From: an uncultured Elusimicrobium sp.
GTDB taxonomy: Bacteria; Elusimicrobiota; Elusimicrobia; Elusimicrobiales; Elusimicrobiaceae
Assembly: GCA_937891135.1 (NCBI GenBank)
Contig: CALAFB010000080.1
Coordinates: 1-16,128 of the forward strand
Length of the DNA: 16,128 nucleotides
Reading direction: 5' to 3'
Positions 13,800 through 16,128 of this stretch are shown here, piece after piece (positions within the stretch are counted from its first letter, which is position 1; every line of letters starts with the position of its first letter). A program made the translations under genes and the position numbers. The notes beneath the pieces are model-generated. The model was not told where the DNA came from. It ran no database searches and saw nothing but the letters and a program-made list of their open reading frames with translations.

Positions 13800-15017
13800 A
13801 TGAGTAATAATATCCTATTTTACTGTCCTTGTAGTGGCACAAAGCATTACTATGACGCAAGTGTGCTAGGACAAGTGAGCGTGTATGAACTCGGCACAGG
13901 GGCAAGAAAAACAATGGCCAATGGAGTTAATGGCAGTTATTTAAAGATGCCATCAAATGCCATTAATTTCTTGTTCACAAACACCATGCCTACAACGCTC
14001 ACAATTGAGTGGTGGCAACGCAACATTGGGAGCTATGGTTGTGTGATTATGCCTTCCAATTTGTCAGATTCCCAAAAACTACAAACCCAAGTGCGTGGGT
14101 CGGCAAACATGTTCAATTCCATTTATTTTGAGAATAGAAATGGCAATCTCGGCACTATCTCGTTAGATAATATCTCAAACAGAGAATGGACCCATGTCGC
14201 TTTTACGCAAGATTACATTAATGGGCGCACTTACTGCCATGTTAACGGGGTTTATAAAGATAGCGCATCCACAAACAACAACCAGTATGCTTGGAAACTT
14301 TTATGTATCGGCGGCAAGTCATCCTCTACCAGTTCCGCAAGCGAATATTTCGGCGGAGAGATAGACGAAGTTATTATAACCGCAGGAGAAAAGTATCCGT
14401 TCGGACAGGATTTTACTCCTAGCACACAAACTCCGACTTTGACAGGACTTTTTGAAGGTGGTGAAGAAGAAACTCCCGAACAGTACGAGTATATTTCCAA
14501 TATCACAACTGCCGGAACCAATCGTCTAATCAAGGCACGTGCAATTGAGGAAACAAACGCATCTGCAAACATTAAAGAATGGGTCGGCACTGTAGCGCAA
14601 TACGAAGCGTTACTGACAAAGGATACAAACACTATCTATCACATTACGGACGATATCGGCGGTTATGCAAGTCCAAACGTGGATGCATTAATCAGTTTGA
14701 TTAACACTAAGCAGGACATATGTACGCATTTAGTGGATAGCTTTGACAATGGTTCTTACTGGTATCGAGTTTGGAGTGATGGATATTGTGAACAAGGTGG
14801 CATGACTGCATACCAAAGCGGTGTTAATGTGGAAATTGTTACCTTCCTTAAACCATATCGTAGCGTGCCATATATATCCACAACCTCGGTTTCAACAGGT
14901 GGTTTCTCTGATTCTGTGGTAAGTATTTATAACCTAACCACTACCGGATTTGAGAAAAGATACGTTCGCAACGTGGGACTGGGGTGGTCTTGGAATGCAC
15001 GAGGATATCTTGCATAA
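13800..15017 (+). CDS. Adhesin-like fibre with N-terminal LamG domain and C-terminal fibre-tip domain
   Basis: A 405-residue protein. Residues 1-205 look like a LamG_3/concanavalin A-like lectin domain: ILFYCPCSGTKHYYDAS, TTLTIEWWQRNIGSYGCVI, REWTHVAFTQDYINGRTYCH, VNGVYKD, then YFGGEIDEVIITAGEKYP, the usual final strands. Next come a low-complexity linker (210-230), a WVGTVAQYEALLTKDTNTIY unit (261-280) that recurs in phage fibres, and a C-terminal tip (about 315-405) starting SYWYRVWSDGYCEQGG and ending GWSWNARGYLA. The first domain would bind surface glycans, the last would be the fibre head. The SD GGAG is fused to the preceding TAG. The next SD overlaps its own stop. Domains are assigned from motifs. 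Confidence 0.76.
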   Translation: MSNNILFYCPCSGTKHYYDASVLGQVSVYELGTGARKTMANGVNGSYLKMPSNAINFLFTNTMPTTLTIEWWQRNIGSYGCVIMPSNLSDSQKLQTQVRGSANMFNSIYFENRNGNLGTISLDNISNREWTHVAFTQDYINGRTYCHVNGVYKDSASTNNNQYAWKLLCIGGKSSSTSSASEYFGGEIDEVIITAGEKYPFGQDFTPSTQTPTLTGLFEGGEEETPEQYEYISNITTAGTNRLIKARAIEETNASANIKEWVGTVAQYEALLTKDTNTIYHITDDIGGYASPNVDALISLINTKQDICTHLVDSFDNGSYWYRVWSDGYCEQGGMTAYQSGVNVEIVTFLKPYRSVPYISTTSVSTGGFSDSVVSIYNLTTTGFEKRYVRNVGLGWSWNARGYLA

Positions 15018-15026
15018 GGAGGCATA

Positions 15027-15827
15027 ATGAGTATTTATAAAGGAACAACGCTTTTAGCAGGGAACCCAGTAATCGTACCGCTTTTTACAACGGTATGGCA
15101 GGACCATATTTTAAACGATATTTCTTGGCTACGCGCAGACACGTTTAGTTGGCAAAGCGGTCTTGTATATACTGCCGCATACCAACATCTAGTGAGCGAG
15201 ATAAGTGGGCTAACCGCGCAAACGGAAACCATTGGCTACACTACCATTACATATTACCAAGCCAGTGATGGACACAAAATCGTGCTCGCTGACCAAGAAA
15301 CCAACGTACTTAATGTTTACATCTCTACTGGAGTGGCATGGTATTACGTTTTAGATACCGCAAATACGCAATTTAAACTGCCGAGAAGAAGGCCGACTTC
15401 GGCGGAAGAAGTGTACTTGTACATGTATATTGGGCAGTATTCGCAGACAGCTATTCAACAAACCGCAGGATTAAACAGTTCCTTGTTTAGCAACAAAGTG
15501 GACATTTCTTCGTTAAGTGCCCTTTGCATGCCGGACTATGAAAGTTGTATTGCAGGTGGGCTTATAGGCGCAGGAATATGGATACAAGCCCCGAAAGATT
15601 CACAAGTGGTGGTTTGGGGTACCGATCCATATACCGAGGATTTCAAAGCACTTGTAAGTCCGGATTCCGGTCAAACTCAATACCAAGTTGGGTACAGATA
15701 TGATGACCAAAATGGCTATACGGAAGGAACTAGCTTTTGTTTCCTCGTGCCAAAGAACTGGTATTTTACGTCCAATGTGGAACAGGGTTTCCATTATCGT
15801 ATTTATCCATTAAGAGGAGCTAACTGA
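15027..15827 (+). CDS. Tail fibre/collar-domain-like protein
   Basis: A 266-residue protein with an ideal SD (AAGGAGG, fused to the preceding stop). The start MSIYKGTTLLAG and the DISWLRADTFSWQSGLVYTA segment (31-50), followed by YQHLVSEI, are common openings of a phage tail fibre family. Residues 80-120 (DGHKIVLADQETNVLNVYIS, then TGVAWYYVLDTANTQFKLPR) are like the tail-collar type motif in which 'F.lPr' closes the domain. EVYLYMYIGQYSQTA (128-142) matches the 'y.yi.vG.~...' strand that follows. Residues 160-266 are a beta-rich C-terminus with four cysteines overall in the second half. The role is a structural or receptor-contact fibre at the tail tip, inferred. The stop overlaps the next start (TGATG). 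Confidence 0.66.
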   Translation: MSIYKGTTLLAGNPVIVPLFTTVWQDHILNDISWLRADTFSWQSGLVYTAAYQHLVSEISGLTAQTETIGYTTITYYQASDGHKIVLADQETNVLNVYISTGVAWYYVLDTANTQFKLPRRRPTSAEEVYLYMYIGQYSQTAIQQTAGLNSSLFSNKVDISSLSALCMPDYESCIAGGLIGAGIWIQAPKDSQVVVWGTDPYTEDFKALVSPDSGQTQYQVGYRYDDQNGYTEGTSFCFLVPKNWYFTSNVEQGFHYRIYPLRGAN

Positions 15828-16128
15828 TGTCAGATATAAACGTAAATGAACTCGCAGAAACTATTAACAACAAGGCCGACCGCAATCTGCAAAACACTTC
15901 CGACAACATAGATTACGTTGTGGAAAGATATCAAGACGGAACAACTTGGTATCGGCTCTATAAAAGTGGTTGGGTTGAGCAAGGCGGACGTGGTACATCC
16001 AGTGGAGTGGGATTTACAACTATCACGTTGCCAAAAGAAATGGCAAATACCAATTACACATTACTCAACTGTAACAACCGACCTTCAGCCGCCGGAGACC
16101 AACGTGATGCGTATATTATCAGCACCAC
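15827..16128 (+). CDS. Tail fibre tip-like protein (partial, cut by window end)
   Basis: One hundred codons are visible, starting MSDINVNELAETINNKADRN after SD AAGAGGAG and overlapping the preceding stop by one base. A short helical N-terminus with 'in.KaDrnl.N' (a usual trimeric fibre entry motif) leads to GTTWYRLYKSGWVEQGG (38-54). That piece matches the opening of the C-terminal tip domain in the 405-residue fibre two genes upstream (WYRVWSDGYCEQGG). Strands follow (FTTITLPKEMANTNYTLLNC). The frame is open at the window end. This looks like a tip domain with a minimal shaft, carried as a separate gene. Confidence 0.7.
   Translation, partial: MSDINVNELAETINNKADRNLQNTSDNIDYVVERYQDGTTWYRLYKSGWVEQGGRGTSSGVGFTTITLPKEMANTNYTLLNCNNRPSAAGDQRDAYIIST
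15947..15988 (+). repeat. Recurrent fibre-tip entry motif WYR...G(W/Y)xEQGG, second copy
   Basis: Codons 41-54 of the partial gene encode WYRLYKSGWVEQGG. The other copy is at 14760-14801 (WYRVWSDGYCEQGG). Nine of fourteen positions are identical, and both stand at the start of a C-terminal beta domain. Confidence 0.7.

Noticed and set aside
1..16128. tRNA, CRISPR array, integrase/attachment site, diversity-generating retroelement, intrinsic terminators, promoters
   Set aside because: None was recognised on reading both strands. The few gaps are too short, no repeat-spacer pattern or reverse transcriptase frame is present, and the only strong stem-loop lacks a U-run.

Overview
The window is the structural half of a tailed bacteriophage genome (virus or prophage). 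It has siphovirus-type late-gene order: (protease or portal end) - major capsid protein - connector and head-completion proteins - tail terminator - tail tube - tail assembly chaperones - tape measure - distal tail and tail hub - receptor-binding and fibre proteins with lysis genes inside. All genes are on the + strand. They are packed with 1-32 nt overlaps or very short gaps, and Shine-Dalgarno-type sites (AGGAG/GGAGG) precede most starts, so the host is a bacterium using ordinary SD initiation and the standard code. No integrase, replication gene, tRNA, rRNA, CRISPR array or host gene is visible. The host cannot be named from the sequence. The fibre motifs remind me of phages from animal-gut communities, but this is only an impression.

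Region 1 (1-3836), capsid and connector: the last 30 codons of an upstream gene; a 399-residue HK97-fold major capsid protein with a heptad-repeat N-terminal region; a GC-rich stem-loop; a 62-residue small protein; then four overlapping genes for an adaptor/connector, a head-closure protein, an HK97 gp10-like protein and a DUF3168-like tail terminator; then the tail tube protein.

Region 2 (3838-9595), tail core: a tail assembly chaperone whose reading frame is extended by an apparent -1 programmed ribosomal frameshift (lambda G/GT logic). The evidence is a 0-frame slippery heptamer, a small hairpin downstream, and about 86 open codons in the -1 frame that have no ATG and fill an otherwise empty 187-nt gap. 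A 696-residue tape measure protein, a 234-residue distal-tail-like protein and a 790-residue tail hub follow. The hub appears to carry an inserted lectin-like (LamG/concanavalin A-like) domain.

Region 3 (9597-16128), host contact and lysis: two tandem paralogues with a shared ~90-residue N-terminal module and different C-termini; a small coiled-coil protein; a one-membrane-segment holin-like or lysis accessory protein; an M15-type zinc peptidase endolysin; then at least five more fibre or adhesin genes built from recurring modules, the last cut by the window end. About seven proteins are candidate receptor-binding or fibre components, which suggests an elaborate, modular adhesion apparatus. 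The whole window is best read as part of one late operon. No internal promoter or convincing rho-independent terminator was seen.
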